A stretch of DNA of 64,000 bases from an uncultured Blautia sp. Lineage in GTDB: Bacteria; Bacillota; Clostridia; Lachnospirales; Lachnospiraceae. The DNA lies in assembly GCA_946557785.1 (NCBI GenBank), contig CAMNTH010000013.1, positions 1 through 64,000 of the forward strand, given 5' to 3'. The notes under the pieces are model-generated. The model did no database searches, was not told the DNA's origin, and was given only the letters and a program-made list of their open reading frames with translations. The position numbers were made by a program, and so were the translations under genes. Positions 34,596-43,587 of the stretch are shown here, piece after piece; the stretch's first letter is position 1, and each line of letters begins with the position of its first letter.

Positions 34596-36113
34596 ATGAT
34601 AAGAGTTTTATTTGTAGACGATGAAGTGCTTGCAATGGAATATCTCCAGAATCTGATTGACTGGGAAGGGGAGGGATACCATGTGATTGGGCATGCGCGT
34701 ACCGGAAATGCGGCATTGGAATTGTATGAACGGGAGAGACCCCAAATTGTGATCTCAGATATTAAGATGGTGGGAATGGATGGATTGGAGCTTACAGCAA
34801 GATTAAAGGAGAAGAATAAGGACGTTGTGATGATTCTCCTTTCAGCATACCGTGATTTTGAATATGCCAAAAAGGGGATTGAATATGGAGTGCACAATTA
34901 TCTTCTGAAGCATGAACTATCTGAGGAAGCTTTGCTTATGGAGCTGGAAAAGGTACGAAGTCAGTTGGATATGGATGATAAAAAGAAAAAAATTTACCAG
35001 AAATATTTTACAAAGCAGCTGATTTATAATACGGAAGGCGCAGGGGAATTTCCGGAGCTTGGAAATCGTTTCTTTCTAATGCTGGTCCATAAAAATGACA
35101 TTTTTGACAGCGGAGCATTTCATGAAAGAGTGTGGAACGGAGAGGAATATAAGGCGTTGGATGAAACTTTGGAAGCAGCTTTGGATGGACTTGTGTATAT
35201 TTCAGATGTACAGCTCACAGAAAATAATTTGTTGGTACTTTACCGCATTGAGAGTATAAGCAGCAAGTATCTGGTAGGAAGCCAGATTGAGCGAATGAGC
35301 CGTAAGGCAGGCTCCGCCTTGGCTGTAAGGGAGGGCGGCCAGTTTAATATTATTTTTAGCGGTGAAATTTTTCGGAATGAAATCAGTACGGTTTTTCAAA
35401 AAATGTCACGTCTTATTCGTTATGCTTTATTTTGGAAACCGCAGGGCGTTTATGAAATAAACAGACTGAATATTCTTGAAGAGGAAGAAAGGATTGTATG
35501 GAATGGGCCGGAAAAGGAGCTTCGTACACAGATTTATGAGGAAATTGAGCTTGGAGATTATGTTGAATATCTTTTTGAGCTTGTAAAGTATCCTGCTTAT
35601 AATTTGAAGGCTGCCAGGGAATTAATTTACATGCTGGAGAATTTGGCCCGGGAGCTTGAGGGGGTGGAGGGACTTTCCCCTTTTGATTATCCTTGGGGAA
35701 TTTTTAAATTAGATGAGATAAAGCAGTATTATACAGAAAGGCTTCGAAGAATCCAAAAAGAGATACAGGAAAAAAACAGGCAGAAATATTCCAAACTGGT
35801 TCTGGATATTATACGTTATATTCGAAAAAATTATAAAAAGGAAATCAGCCTGGAGAATCTTGGAACGGAGTTTGGGATGAACGGGGTTTATCTGGGGCAG
35901 ATTTTAAAAAAAGAAACAGGAACTACATTCCTTAAATATCTGACAGAGCTGAGAATTGAAGAAGCCAAGCGGCTTCTTGATATGGGGGAGTTGAATATTT
36001 CTCAGATTGCAGAACAGACAGGATACAAGAGCAGCCAGTATTTTAGCCAGATTTTTGTAAAAACCACAGGAATGAAACCTCAGGAGTATCGAAAATGGAA
36101 AAAAACACAGTGA
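34596..36113 (+). CDS. Response regulator of the YesN type
   Basis: The 505-residue protein has a receiver domain (residues 1-120: VLFVDDEVLA; phospho-acceptor IVISDIKMVGMDG), a middle region of about 270 residues, and a C-terminal AraC helix-turn-helix pair (KEISLENLGTEFGMNGVYL; ISQIAEQTGYKSSQYFSQIF). YesN-type regulators activate neighbouring sugar-transporter genes. Its last 19 bases overlap the sensor kinase gene, so the two are coupled. Phosphorylation by that kinase is expected. Confidence 0.93.
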   Translation: MIRVLFVDDEVLAMEYLQNLIDWEGEGYHVIGHARTGNAALELYERERPQIVISDIKMVGMDGLELTARLKEKNKDVVMILLSAYRDFEYAKKGIEYGVHNYLLKHELSEEALLMELEKVRSQLDMDDKKKKIYQKYFTKQLIYNTEGAGEFPELGNRFFLMLVHKNDIFDSGAFHERVWNGEEYKALDETLEAALDGLVYISDVQLTENNLLVLYRIESISSKYLVGSQIERMSRKAGSALAVREGGQFNIIFSGEIFRNEISTVFQKMSRLIRYALFWKPQGVYEINRLNILEEEERIVWNGPEKELRTQIYEEIELGDYVEYLFELVKYPAYNLKAARELIYMLENLARELEGVEGLSPFDYPWGIFKLDEIKQYYTERLRRIQKEIQEKNRQKYSKLVLDIIRYIRKNYKKEISLENLGTEFGMNGVYLGQILKKETGTTFLKYLTELRIEEAKRLLDMGELNISQIAEQTGYKSSQYFSQIFVKTTGMKPQEYRKWKKTQ

Positions 36114-37879
36114 AAAAAAGGAGCCTAAAGCAAAGAATCCTTTTTCGGATCATGATGATTTTAATATGCTCTACGGCTGTCAGCACGGCAATCAGTTATG
36201 TCTATTTCAGGAAAATCGTGAAAGATCAGAAAATTGCTGAAGAACAGACAAAGCTGCGCCAGGTGTCCAGACAGATGGAATATATGCTGGAGGATATTCA
36301 GAACTTTGCCAGAAGTATTGTCGTAGATGAAAGTATACAAAAGGAACTGGAAAACAAAAATCCGGATACGGAGTTTGAACGGGTAAAAAAAGGAGATACA
36401 ATTTCAAGACGGCTGGCATTTTATAACGGTTTAAGACTATTTGTAGGAGGTTCCTTCCTGGTGGAAGCAGGAGGAGAGTCTTATGGCAGTGTTTTTGGCT
36501 CCCAGTCGGATTATTTGAGGGAAAAACTGGAGACAAGGGAAATAAAGGAATACCTGGCTCATCCTGAATGGACATTTTCTAATCCTTACTTAGGTATTGA
36601 TTCCTGGGGGGGATGGACATTGGTGTGTTACCGTACAAAGATTATGGATAAATATAATTTTGGAGAGTTTCAGGGAACACTGTATCTGGAAATTAACCTG
36701 GAACATTTCCTGGAACAGGCAGAAAACTACGGGATAGAGTATGACGGTGTATGTCTTTTAGGAAACAAAGGCAGAATCTTGTATGAAAAAAATGCTGATA
36801 CAGGAATCAGCACTCTTTTGACGGAAGACTGTGGTTTTATGGAACCGGGGATCAACAGAACAAAGGAAGGATATCTTCTTCGGGAAAAGATTGAAGGGAC
36901 AGGATGGGAACTTGTTACGCTCATTACCAACGCTTATTTGCGGCAGCAAAGCAAATATGTGCTGGAATTCTTCTTTCTGTCATTTACGATTTCTATCTTT
37001 GCAATTCTTAATACCCTATCTCGCCAGATAGAAAACATTACAAGACCTGTGGCTCATTTGTCCCATGAAATGGAATTGACAAGTGTGGAAAAGCTGTCCA
37101 GGCAGGAAACGGTTCATACAAGGGATGAAATTCAAACACTTTATGAATGCTATAATGAAATGGTGGAGGAAATACAGAGAGGAATTGATGAGAAGATGAA
37201 ATTTGAAAAACAAAAGCAAGAGATGGAATTTGATATTATGCTTTCTCAGATCAATCCTCATTATTTGTATAATGTGCTGAACACGGTGGTTTATCTGTCA
37301 GCTGCAGGGAAAAGCAAGGATGTTGTTCATATTGCCAATGCCCTGATTTTCAGCCTGCAGGAAACCTTGCGCCTTGGGGATGGAAGCATGGAGACTTCTG
37401 TGGAAAAAGAGCTGGAGCTGACATCCTGTTACCTGGACATTCAGCGGTACCGTTATCCGGATATGTTTGAGACAGAGCTTGTTTGTGATAGATCACTTCT
37501 TCCATATGCAGTTCCCAAAACGATTATCCAGCCTTTGGTGGAGAATGCTCTTCTTCATGGAATCCTGCGGACGGAGGGGAAGGGAAGGATTCAAATAGAA
37601 ATAAAAAAAGAACAGGAAAGTCTGTGGATTTTTGTAAGAGATGATGGTATTGGGATTTCCAATGAAATGCTAGATGCTTTTCAAAAAAAACAGGAAATTG
37701 TGTATGAGAAAAACGGAAGACGTCATATTGGCATCAGTAATGTCAGGGACCGGATAGAATATTTATATGGAGCGCCTTATGGGATGCGAATCAGGAAGTG
37801 CCAAAAGGGCGGAACAGAAGCTATGCTCCGGCTTCCCATGAGAAAGATGGAACCTTCAGAAGATGAAAGAAATAGCTAA
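36095..37879 (+). CDS. Sensor histidine kinase of the YesM type
   Basis: The 594-residue protein has a transmembrane segment near residues 15-35, an extracellular sensor region to about 285, a second membrane segment (YVLEFFFLSFTISIFAIL), a HAMP-like linker (ITRPVAHLSHEM), the histidine kinase box of the LytS/YesM class (LSQINPHYLYNVLNTVVYLS, H at the phospho site) and an ATPase domain (PLVENALLHGI; VRDDGIGIS; GISNVRDRIEYLYG). The start overlaps the response regulator. It probably senses the oligosaccharide or its binding protein outside the cell. Confidence 0.93.
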   Translation: MEKNTVKKRSLKQRILFRIMMILICSTAVSTAISYVYFRKIVKDQKIAEEQTKLRQVSRQMEYMLEDIQNFARSIVVDESIQKELENKNPDTEFERVKKGDTISRRLAFYNGLRLFVGGSFLVEAGGESYGSVFGSQSDYLREKLETREIKEYLAHPEWTFSNPYLGIDSWGGWTLVCYRTKIMDKYNFGEFQGTLYLEINLEHFLEQAENYGIEYDGVCLLGNKGRILYEKNADTGISTLLTEDCGFMEPGINRTKEGYLLREKIEGTGWELVTLITNAYLRQQSKYVLEFFFLSFTISIFAILNTLSRQIENITRPVAHLSHEMELTSVEKLSRQETVHTRDEIQTLYECYNEMVEEIQRGIDEKMKFEKQKQEMEFDIMLSQINPHYLYNVLNTVVYLSAAGKSKDVVHIANALIFSLQETLRLGDGSMETSVEKELELTSCYLDIQRYRYPDMFETELVCDRSLLPYAVPKTIIQPLVENALLHGILRTEGKGRIQIEIKKEQESLWIFVRDDGIGISNEMLDAFQKKQEIVYEKNGRRHIGISNVRDRIEYLYGAPYGMRIRKCQKGGTEAMLRLPMRKMEPSEDERNS

Positions 37880-37886
37880 AAAATCT

Positions 37887-37904
37887 AAACAAAAACTATA
37901 GAAT
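37887..37904. promoter_or_regulatory. CTATAGA site before the third binding-protein gene
   Basis: AAACAAAAACTATAGAAT resembles the block at 34503-34522 upstream of the response-regulator gene. It falls between the kinase stop and the ribosome site of the binding-protein gene, where a YesN-activated promoter would be expected. Confidence 0.4.
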
Positions 37905-37965
37905 GTCTGATAGCCAGACCGGAAAAAGGCTGATAAACTGGCAGCAACAAAACGAAAGGAGATAC

Positions 37966-39288
37966 ATGAAAATGACAAAACGTGTAAAAAAAGCAGCAGT
38001 GCTTGGTCTTTCGGCTGCTATGGCAATGAGCGTGATGGGAGGGATAACGGTTTTTGCAGAGGATGATTATAGTGGAGGGCTTCCCTCTGACTATGAAGGA
38101 ACCCTTACCATGTGGGGATGGGATGATACCTGGTTTGAGTGTGTTACTAAGGCATTTAATGAAAAGTATCCCAATGTAAAATTTGAATATACTCCTATGG
38201 CGAATGGGGATACACTTCAGAAATATCAGACAGCTATCGCAGCAGGGACGGAGCTTCCGGATATTGCATGGTCGATCATAGATTCCAGGGCAAAAGTTTA
38301 TGAACTGGATATGTGGGAAGATCTTTCAGCAGAGCCTTATAATTTGGATATTAATGAGGTATATGAATATCTGCATTCGAAGATGGTTAATTCCAAAGGT
38401 GCTGTGTGTGGAATTGAGCAGTGTCTTTCACCAGCAGGATTTGCCTACCGTAAGGATCTTGCACTTGAGTATCTTGGAACAGATAATAGAGAAGAGCTGG
38501 AAGCTATGTTCCCCACCTGGGAAGCTTTTATTGAAAAAGGAGCAGAAGTATATGAGAAGAGTGGGGGAACCGTATATATGCTGCAGGGAATTGCAGATGC
38601 GCAGCAATTTATACGCGAGCAGGGCGGAAAATCCTGGATCGAAGGAGATGTGATCAAGGCAACGGATACGCTGCAGAAATCCTTGGAGCTTGCATGTAAA
38701 CTCCGTGATAATAATGTCTGCGATAAACTGGAAGCATGGTCACCTGCGTGGTATGCGTCCTTTGGAGAGGATAATCATATTTTTGCTGGCTGTGCAACCT
38801 GGTCTGTACCTTTTAACATTGTTCCAAATGACCCGGAAGGGGAGAAAACAGGGCACTGGGGACTAATGAACGCACCGGAAGGAAACATTAGCTGGGGCGG
38901 AACTACAATTGGCATCTCAAAAACATGTAAGGATAAACGCCTTGCCTGGGAATTCGTAAAGTTTGCAACTCTTTCTACAGAAGGTGCGCAAGCTTTGAAT
39001 ACGATTGGCTTTTTCACAAGTGCAAAGAAGCCTTATGAAGAAAAGCCGGAACTGGCAAATTGGACAAGTCCATGGTTTGGAGAGCAGGATCTTGGGGAAA
39101 TGTTTATTGGAGAAATCGTGCCAAACATTCAGGCAAGACCTATGAACTTTGATGATAATGTGATTCATGAAACTCTGAATCTTGTCACAACGGCGCTTAA
39201 CAATGATTCCGGCATGACTGCAGAGGATGCAATGAATCAGTTAAAAGAAGAACTAGAGATGCGGCTTGCGGACTATACAGTGGAATAA
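37966..39288 (+). CDS. ABC sugar transporter, extracellular solute-binding protein (family 1)
   Basis: The 440-residue protein has a signal peptide ending VFA-ED (no lipobox, no cysteine in this part) and a CUT1 binding-protein fold (GTLTMWGWDDTWFECVTKAF; AIAAGTELPDIAWSI). AAAGGAG (37955-37961) serves ATG 37966; ATG 37972 is also possible. The frame is open upstream of these without a ribosome site. It is part of the YesMN/permease/GH35 operon, so galactosides are the likely ligands. Confidence 0.9.
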   Translation: MKMTKRVKKAAVLGLSAAMAMSVMGGITVFAEDDYSGGLPSDYEGTLTMWGWDDTWFECVTKAFNEKYPNVKFEYTPMANGDTLQKYQTAIAAGTELPDIAWSIIDSRAKVYELDMWEDLSAEPYNLDINEVYEYLHSKMVNSKGAVCGIEQCLSPAGFAYRKDLALEYLGTDNREELEAMFPTWEAFIEKGAEVYEKSGGTVYMLQGIADAQQFIREQGGKSWIEGDVIKATDTLQKSLELACKLRDNNVCDKLEAWSPAWYASFGEDNHIFAGCATWSVPFNIVPNDPEGEKTGHWGLMNAPEGNISWGGTTIGISKTCKDKRLAWEFVKFATLSTEGAQALNTIGFFTSAKKPYEEKPELANWTSPWFGEQDLGEMFIGEIVPNIQARPMNFDDNVIHETLNLVTTALNNDSGMTAEDAMNQLKEELEMRLADYTVE

Positions 39289-39300
39289 AGCCATATGCTC

Positions 39301-39328
39301 AGGGCGCTGTGCACTGCAGCGCCCTTTT
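39301..39328 (+). terminator. Partial terminator between binding-protein and permease genes
   Basis: GGGCGCTG (39302-39309) pairs perfectly with CAGCGCCC (39317-39324), followed by TTTTGATT. As in the two other importer operons, it separates the binding-protein gene from the permeases and probably lowers permease expression. Confidence 0.75.
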
Positions 39329-39359
39329 GATTGTCCGGAATACCTTAAAGGAGGGAATT

Positions 39360-40277
39360 ATGAAATCAAAATCTGGAAAAAAGATGATGTGGAAGTGGCC
39401 GGTTTTATTTTTGGCTCCTTATTTTATCAGTTATTTTTTATTCTTTGTTTATCCTACGATCTATTCCTTTTTTATAAGCTTAACAGATTGGGATACGGTT
39501 ATGGGAATAGCCAGCCGAAAATTTGTGGGTCTAGCTAATTATGTCAAGATATTTACGAAGGATAAGCTTTTTTTTAAGTCTCTTGGAAATACCTTTTCTT
39601 TTATGATCATTTACATTCCAATCCTGATTCTGGGCGGGATTGCTCTGGCTGTACTGCTTTATAAGCTGACAAAAACAAGAAGGCTGTTTCAGACGATCAA
39701 TGTATTGCCCTATATTACAACGCCTGTTGCCATTGGTATGATCTTTTCCTTCATGTTTGACTGGTCTACCGGTATTGTGAATAATATTTTGCTGAAAACA
39801 GGACTGATTCAGGAGGGGATAAACTGGCTGGGAAAGCCTTTTACAGCCAGGCTGGTAGTAATCTTTCTGATTGTGTGGAAGAACCTGGGATATTATCTTT
39901 TAATTTACCTTGCTGCCCTTTCTACTGTTCCTGAGGATATCCAGGAGGCAGCTATGGTGGATGGGGCGAATAAATGGCAGACTTTTTGGAAGATCACCTT
40001 CCCGTATCTGCGCCCCATTACTGTTTTTCTGATCCTTACCAGCATTATCAGCGGATTTCAGTTATTTGATGAGCCCTATTTGCTGTTCAGCAACATGAAT
40101 TCTGTTCTTGGCGGTCCTGACAGATCTTGTATGACATCTATGATGTACTTTTTTGACAGTACATTCAAAAGTTCTACCAAGTTGGGCTATGGTGCGGCTG
40201 TATCCTATACGATTTTTGTGATCATCCTGGTGGTAAGCGGCATCGTATCAAAGATTATTAACCGGAAGGAGGACTAG
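39360..40277 (+). CDS. ABC sugar transporter permease, MalF/UgpA type
   Basis: The 305-residue protein has six hydrophobic segments and an EAA loop (IQEAAMVDGANKWQTF). ATG 39360 follows AAAGGAGG (39348-39355); the frame upstream of it overlaps the hairpin and is not used. It pairs with the next permease two bases downstream. Confidence 0.92.
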   Translation: MKSKSGKKMMWKWPVLFLAPYFISYFLFFVYPTIYSFFISLTDWDTVMGIASRKFVGLANYVKIFTKDKLFFKSLGNTFSFMIIYIPILILGGIALAVLLYKLTKTRRLFQTINVLPYITTPVAIGMIFSFMFDWSTGIVNNILLKTGLIQEGINWLGKPFTARLVVIFLIVWKNLGYYLLIYLAALSTVPEDIQEAAMVDGANKWQTFWKITFPYLRPITVFLILTSIISGFQLFDEPYLLFSNMNSVLGGPDRSCMTSMMYFFDSTFKSSTKLGYGAAVSYTIFVIILVVSGIVSKIINRKED

Positions 40278-40279
40278 GG

Positions 40280-41095
40280 ATGAAGAAGCTTAAAAAATCA
40301 TTGTATATTATACCGCTGGCACTGGTGAGTCTCATTTCTGTCATTCCCTTTTACTTTATTATTTCTATGGCTACCCATGATACAGGGGAAATATACAGGG
40401 GAGAATTTCTGGTATTCGGAACAAAGCTAATGTCAAATTTGAAGACCATTATAGACGGTGGTTTTCTGAGATATTACTGGAATAGTTTATATACGGCGCT
40501 GGTGTCTACAGTGGTTTGTTTAGCAGTTAGTCTGATGGCTTCTTATGCACTGACAGTATACAAATTTAGGATGAGAGGACTTATTTCCGGCTTTATTGTA
40601 ACAAGTATGATGATTCCGGGACAGATTAGCTTACTGGGCTATACTGTAGAAATGAGAAATTTAGGTCTTATAAATACCCACTGGCCGTTGATTTTTACCT
40701 GGGCAGCCAGCGCTTACAGCGTTTATTTTATTTCTCAGTTTATGAAAAGCTCTCTTCCAATGGAGCTGGTGGAAAGCGCCCGCATTGATGGATGTGGGGA
40801 AATGAGGACTTTTATTAATATTGCGGTACCTATGGTAAAGCCTGCCATTGGAACGCAGTTTATGCTGGTATTTCTGTGGTCCTGGAATAACTTTTTGATG
40901 CCTAGTACCGTATTGACAGACAGCAGAAAATTTACCATCCCATTGGGAATTCAGACGTTGGCTACAGCATATACCCAGGATTGGGGTGCAAGAGGAGCAG
41001 CCCTGGCCATTGCGGTGCTGCCTATGCTGATTATTTTTGCCTGCGGTTCCAAGTATTTTATTAAGGGACTTGCAGCAGGCGCAGTAAAGGGATAA
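40280..41095 (+). CDS. ABC sugar transporter permease, MalG type
   Basis: The 271-residue protein has six hydrophobic segments, an EAA loop (VESARIDGCGEMRTF) and the C-terminal signature GLAAGAVKG. GGAAGGAGG at the end of the previous gene is its ribosome site. The operon again lacks an ATP-binding subunit. Confidence 0.92.
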   Translation: MKKLKKSLYIIPLALVSLISVIPFYFIISMATHDTGEIYRGEFLVFGTKLMSNLKTIIDGGFLRYYWNSLYTALVSTVVCLAVSLMASYALTVYKFRMRGLISGFIVTSMMIPGQISLLGYTVEMRNLGLINTHWPLIFTWAASAYSVYFISQFMKSSLPMELVESARIDGCGEMRTFINIAVPMVKPAIGTQFMLVFLWSWNNFLMPSTVLTDSRKFTIPLGIQTLATAYTQDWGARGAALAIAVLPMLIIFACGSKYFIKGLAAGAVKG

Positions 41096-41134
41096 GTGCT
41101 AAATAAAAACTTGAAATGTAAAGGAGAAAATAAC

Positions 41135-43468
41135 ATGCAGTATTGCCTGGAATTAAAAGGAATCAGAAAAAAAACAATCATGCCCCTTTCCCAAAACTTT
41201 TATGGGAAAGATGATATAACGAAAAGGGAATTGTCTTTTACTAATTATTATATGCAGATAAATGGAAAACCATTTTTGGGGGTGAGCGGAGAGTGCCATT
41301 ATTCCCGGGTTCATGAAAATCAGTGGGAGGATACAATCCTGAAGATGAAAATGGGAGGTATTAATATCATTTCAACCTATATTTTCTGGAATCATCATGA
41401 AGAGACAGATGGGAGATTCCGGTTTGACGGCAGCCGAAACCTGCGGAAATTCCTGGAACTATGCAAAAAACATGGAATGTATGTGATTGTCCGTATGGGA
41501 CCTTTTGACCACGGAGAGGTTCGAAATGGAGGGCTTCCGGATTGGCTGTATGGAAAACCATTTGAGGTAAGAACTACCAATGAGGGATTTCTTTGGCATG
41601 TCAGGAGGCTCTATGGGAAACTGGCCCGGCAGTTTGAGGGATTGTATTTTCAGGATGGAGGTCCTATTATCGGAGCTCAGCTTGATAATGAATATATGCA
41701 TTCTGCTGCTCCATGGGAATTGACTACAGGAATTACAAACGAATGGGTACCAGGAGGAAGCGAGGGAAATGCCTATATGCTGAAGCTAAAAGCCATTGCA
41801 CAGGAAGAAGGGATCATTACTCCTTTTTATACCTGTACAGGCTGGGGCGGCGCAGCGGCGCCTGCAGAGGAGATGCTGCCTTTGTGGGGCGGCTATGCAT
41901 TCTGGCCCTGGATCTTCTATGATTACCAGGGAGAACATCCGGCTACACCAGAATATATTTATCGTGACAATCATAACAATGATGTGCCGAAAACATATAA
42001 TTTTGAACCTACCTATGAGCCGGAGAGTCTGCCTTATGCATGCTGTGAAATGGGCGGCGGAATGTCCTGCTATTATAATTACCGCTTCCAGCTTCCTTTT
42101 GAGAGCGTAGACGCCATGGCAAATATCAAATTGGCGTCAGGATGCAATTTCCTTGGATACTATATGTACCGCGGAGGCAGCAATCCTAGAGGGGAAAAGA
42201 CCCCGTTTTTAAACGAGTGTCAGTGTCCGAAGATTTCCTACGACTATCAGGCTGCAATTGGCGAGTATGGGCAGCTGCGCCCAAGTTACTACAGATTGAA
42301 GGCACTGCACCAGTTTATGAAAAATTACCAGGAGCAGTTCTGCCAGCTTATAACTGTGCTGCCGGAAGGCTCTCAGGAAATAAATCCGGAGGATGTGGAT
42401 ACCCTGCGTTATGCAGTGCGTACCGATGGAAAGAGGGGATTTCTCTTCTTAAACAATTACCAGGACCATAGGATCTGCAAAGATAAAAAAGATGAAACAA
42501 TCACATTAAATACAGAAGATCAGGAGGTCGTAATCCCGGATATTTCCATAGCAGCAGGGGAAGAAGCTATTTTGCCCTTTAACATGGATGTGGAAGGATA
42601 CCGGCTGATTTATGCAAAGGCACAGCCGCTGTCGGTGATAAGAAATCAGAACGAAATTGTATATTTTTTCTTCTGCCCCTCTGGAATGCAGCCGGAATAT
42701 GCATGGAACAGCACCGACCTGGAGTTTGTGGATGGCAAAGAAGCAGAGGGCGAGACGATCTTGGTAAAGCCGGAATACGGAAAATTATCTTCCTATGAAT
42801 TAAAAGGCAAGAAGGGCACTGTGAAGATCGTTACGTTAACCAGGGAAGAGAGCCTGATGTTCTACGAACTGGAAGTATCAGGAGAAAAATATGCGGTGTT
42901 CTGTGACAGCCCAGTGACCTTTGACGGAGAGAATCTGCTGGTGGAAAGCCCGGGAAGCGAAGATGCAGAAACCATTTTACTGTCTTATCCGAAACTTCCT
43001 TTCTGTTTGGAAGAGATAGGCGTAAAAACTGAAGCAGCGGAAGAAGAAATCTGGACAGGAATTCGGTGGAACTGGGAGGACGCAGCTTCTGAAATAACAG
43101 AGCTTCCCATCAAGCGTGTTGGCATGGGACGATACACCATAGAACTGCCGGAAAAGACCTTCGGCTGCAAGGACAGGCTGTTGGAGATTCGCTATCAGGG
43201 AGACATTGGTCATGTATTTGAAGACGGAGTTTTAATCTCCGATAATTTCTGCAATGGAGCAGTATGGGAGATCGGACTTGAAGAGGCATTATTATCCAAA
43301 GACACCCGGGAGCTTACCATTTTGATCACGCCAAAGAAGGCAGATGCAACAGTCAATGTTTCTTCCACAATGGCAGGTCGCCTGGAACAGCTGAAAGATT
43401 CCGTGGAGAAACTGGAGAGTGTAAGAATAAGAACCATAAAGGAGATTTCCATTCCCGTAAATTCATGA
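41135..43468 (+). CDS. GH35 beta-galactosidase, cytoplasmic
   Basis: The 777-residue protein has the GH35 catalytic barrel: FLGVSGECHYSRVHENQWED, VIVRMGPFDHGEVRNGGLPDW, the acid/base in GPIIGAQLDNEY (E186) and the nucleophile in ACCEMGGG (E305). About 350 C-terminal residues form beta domains. No signal peptide is present, so it should split imported galactosides. ATG 41135 follows AAAGGAG (41120-41126); the open frame upstream overlaps the permease spacer and lacks a ribosome site. It ends the YesMN operon. Confidence 0.9.
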   Translation: MQYCLELKGIRKKTIMPLSQNFYGKDDITKRELSFTNYYMQINGKPFLGVSGECHYSRVHENQWEDTILKMKMGGINIISTYIFWNHHEETDGRFRFDGSRNLRKFLELCKKHGMYVIVRMGPFDHGEVRNGGLPDWLYGKPFEVRTTNEGFLWHVRRLYGKLARQFEGLYFQDGGPIIGAQLDNEYMHSAAPWELTTGITNEWVPGGSEGNAYMLKLKAIAQEEGIITPFYTCTGWGGAAAPAEEMLPLWGGYAFWPWIFYDYQGEHPATPEYIYRDNHNNDVPKTYNFEPTYEPESLPYACCEMGGGMSCYYNYRFQLPFESVDAMANIKLASGCNFLGYYMYRGGSNPRGEKTPFLNECQCPKISYDYQAAIGEYGQLRPSYYRLKALHQFMKNYQEQFCQLITVLPEGSQEINPEDVDTLRYAVRTDGKRGFLFLNNYQDHRICKDKKDETITLNTEDQEVVIPDISIAAGEEAILPFNMDVEGYRLIYAKAQPLSVIRNQNEIVYFFFCPSGMQPEYAWNSTDLEFVDGKEAEGETILVKPEYGKLSSYELKGKKGTVKIVTLTREESLMFYELEVSGEKYAVFCDSPVTFDGENLLVESPGSEDAETILLSYPKLPFCLEEIGVKTEAAEEEIWTGIRWNWEDAASEITELPIKRVGMGRYTIELPEKTFGCKDRLLEIRYQGDIGHVFEDGVLISDNFCNGAVWEIGLEEALLSKDTRELTILITPKKADATVNVSSTMAGRLEQLKDSVEKLESVRIRTIKEISIPVNS

Positions 43469-43587
43469 GTGAATGCGCACTTTTTGCAATACAAGAAGCA
43501 ATTTTTTCTATATACATTGAAAAAAATAATGAGTATAATAATACTAGAACAGAACGTGACCTTTTTTCATAAGGAGAGAGAATTGCC

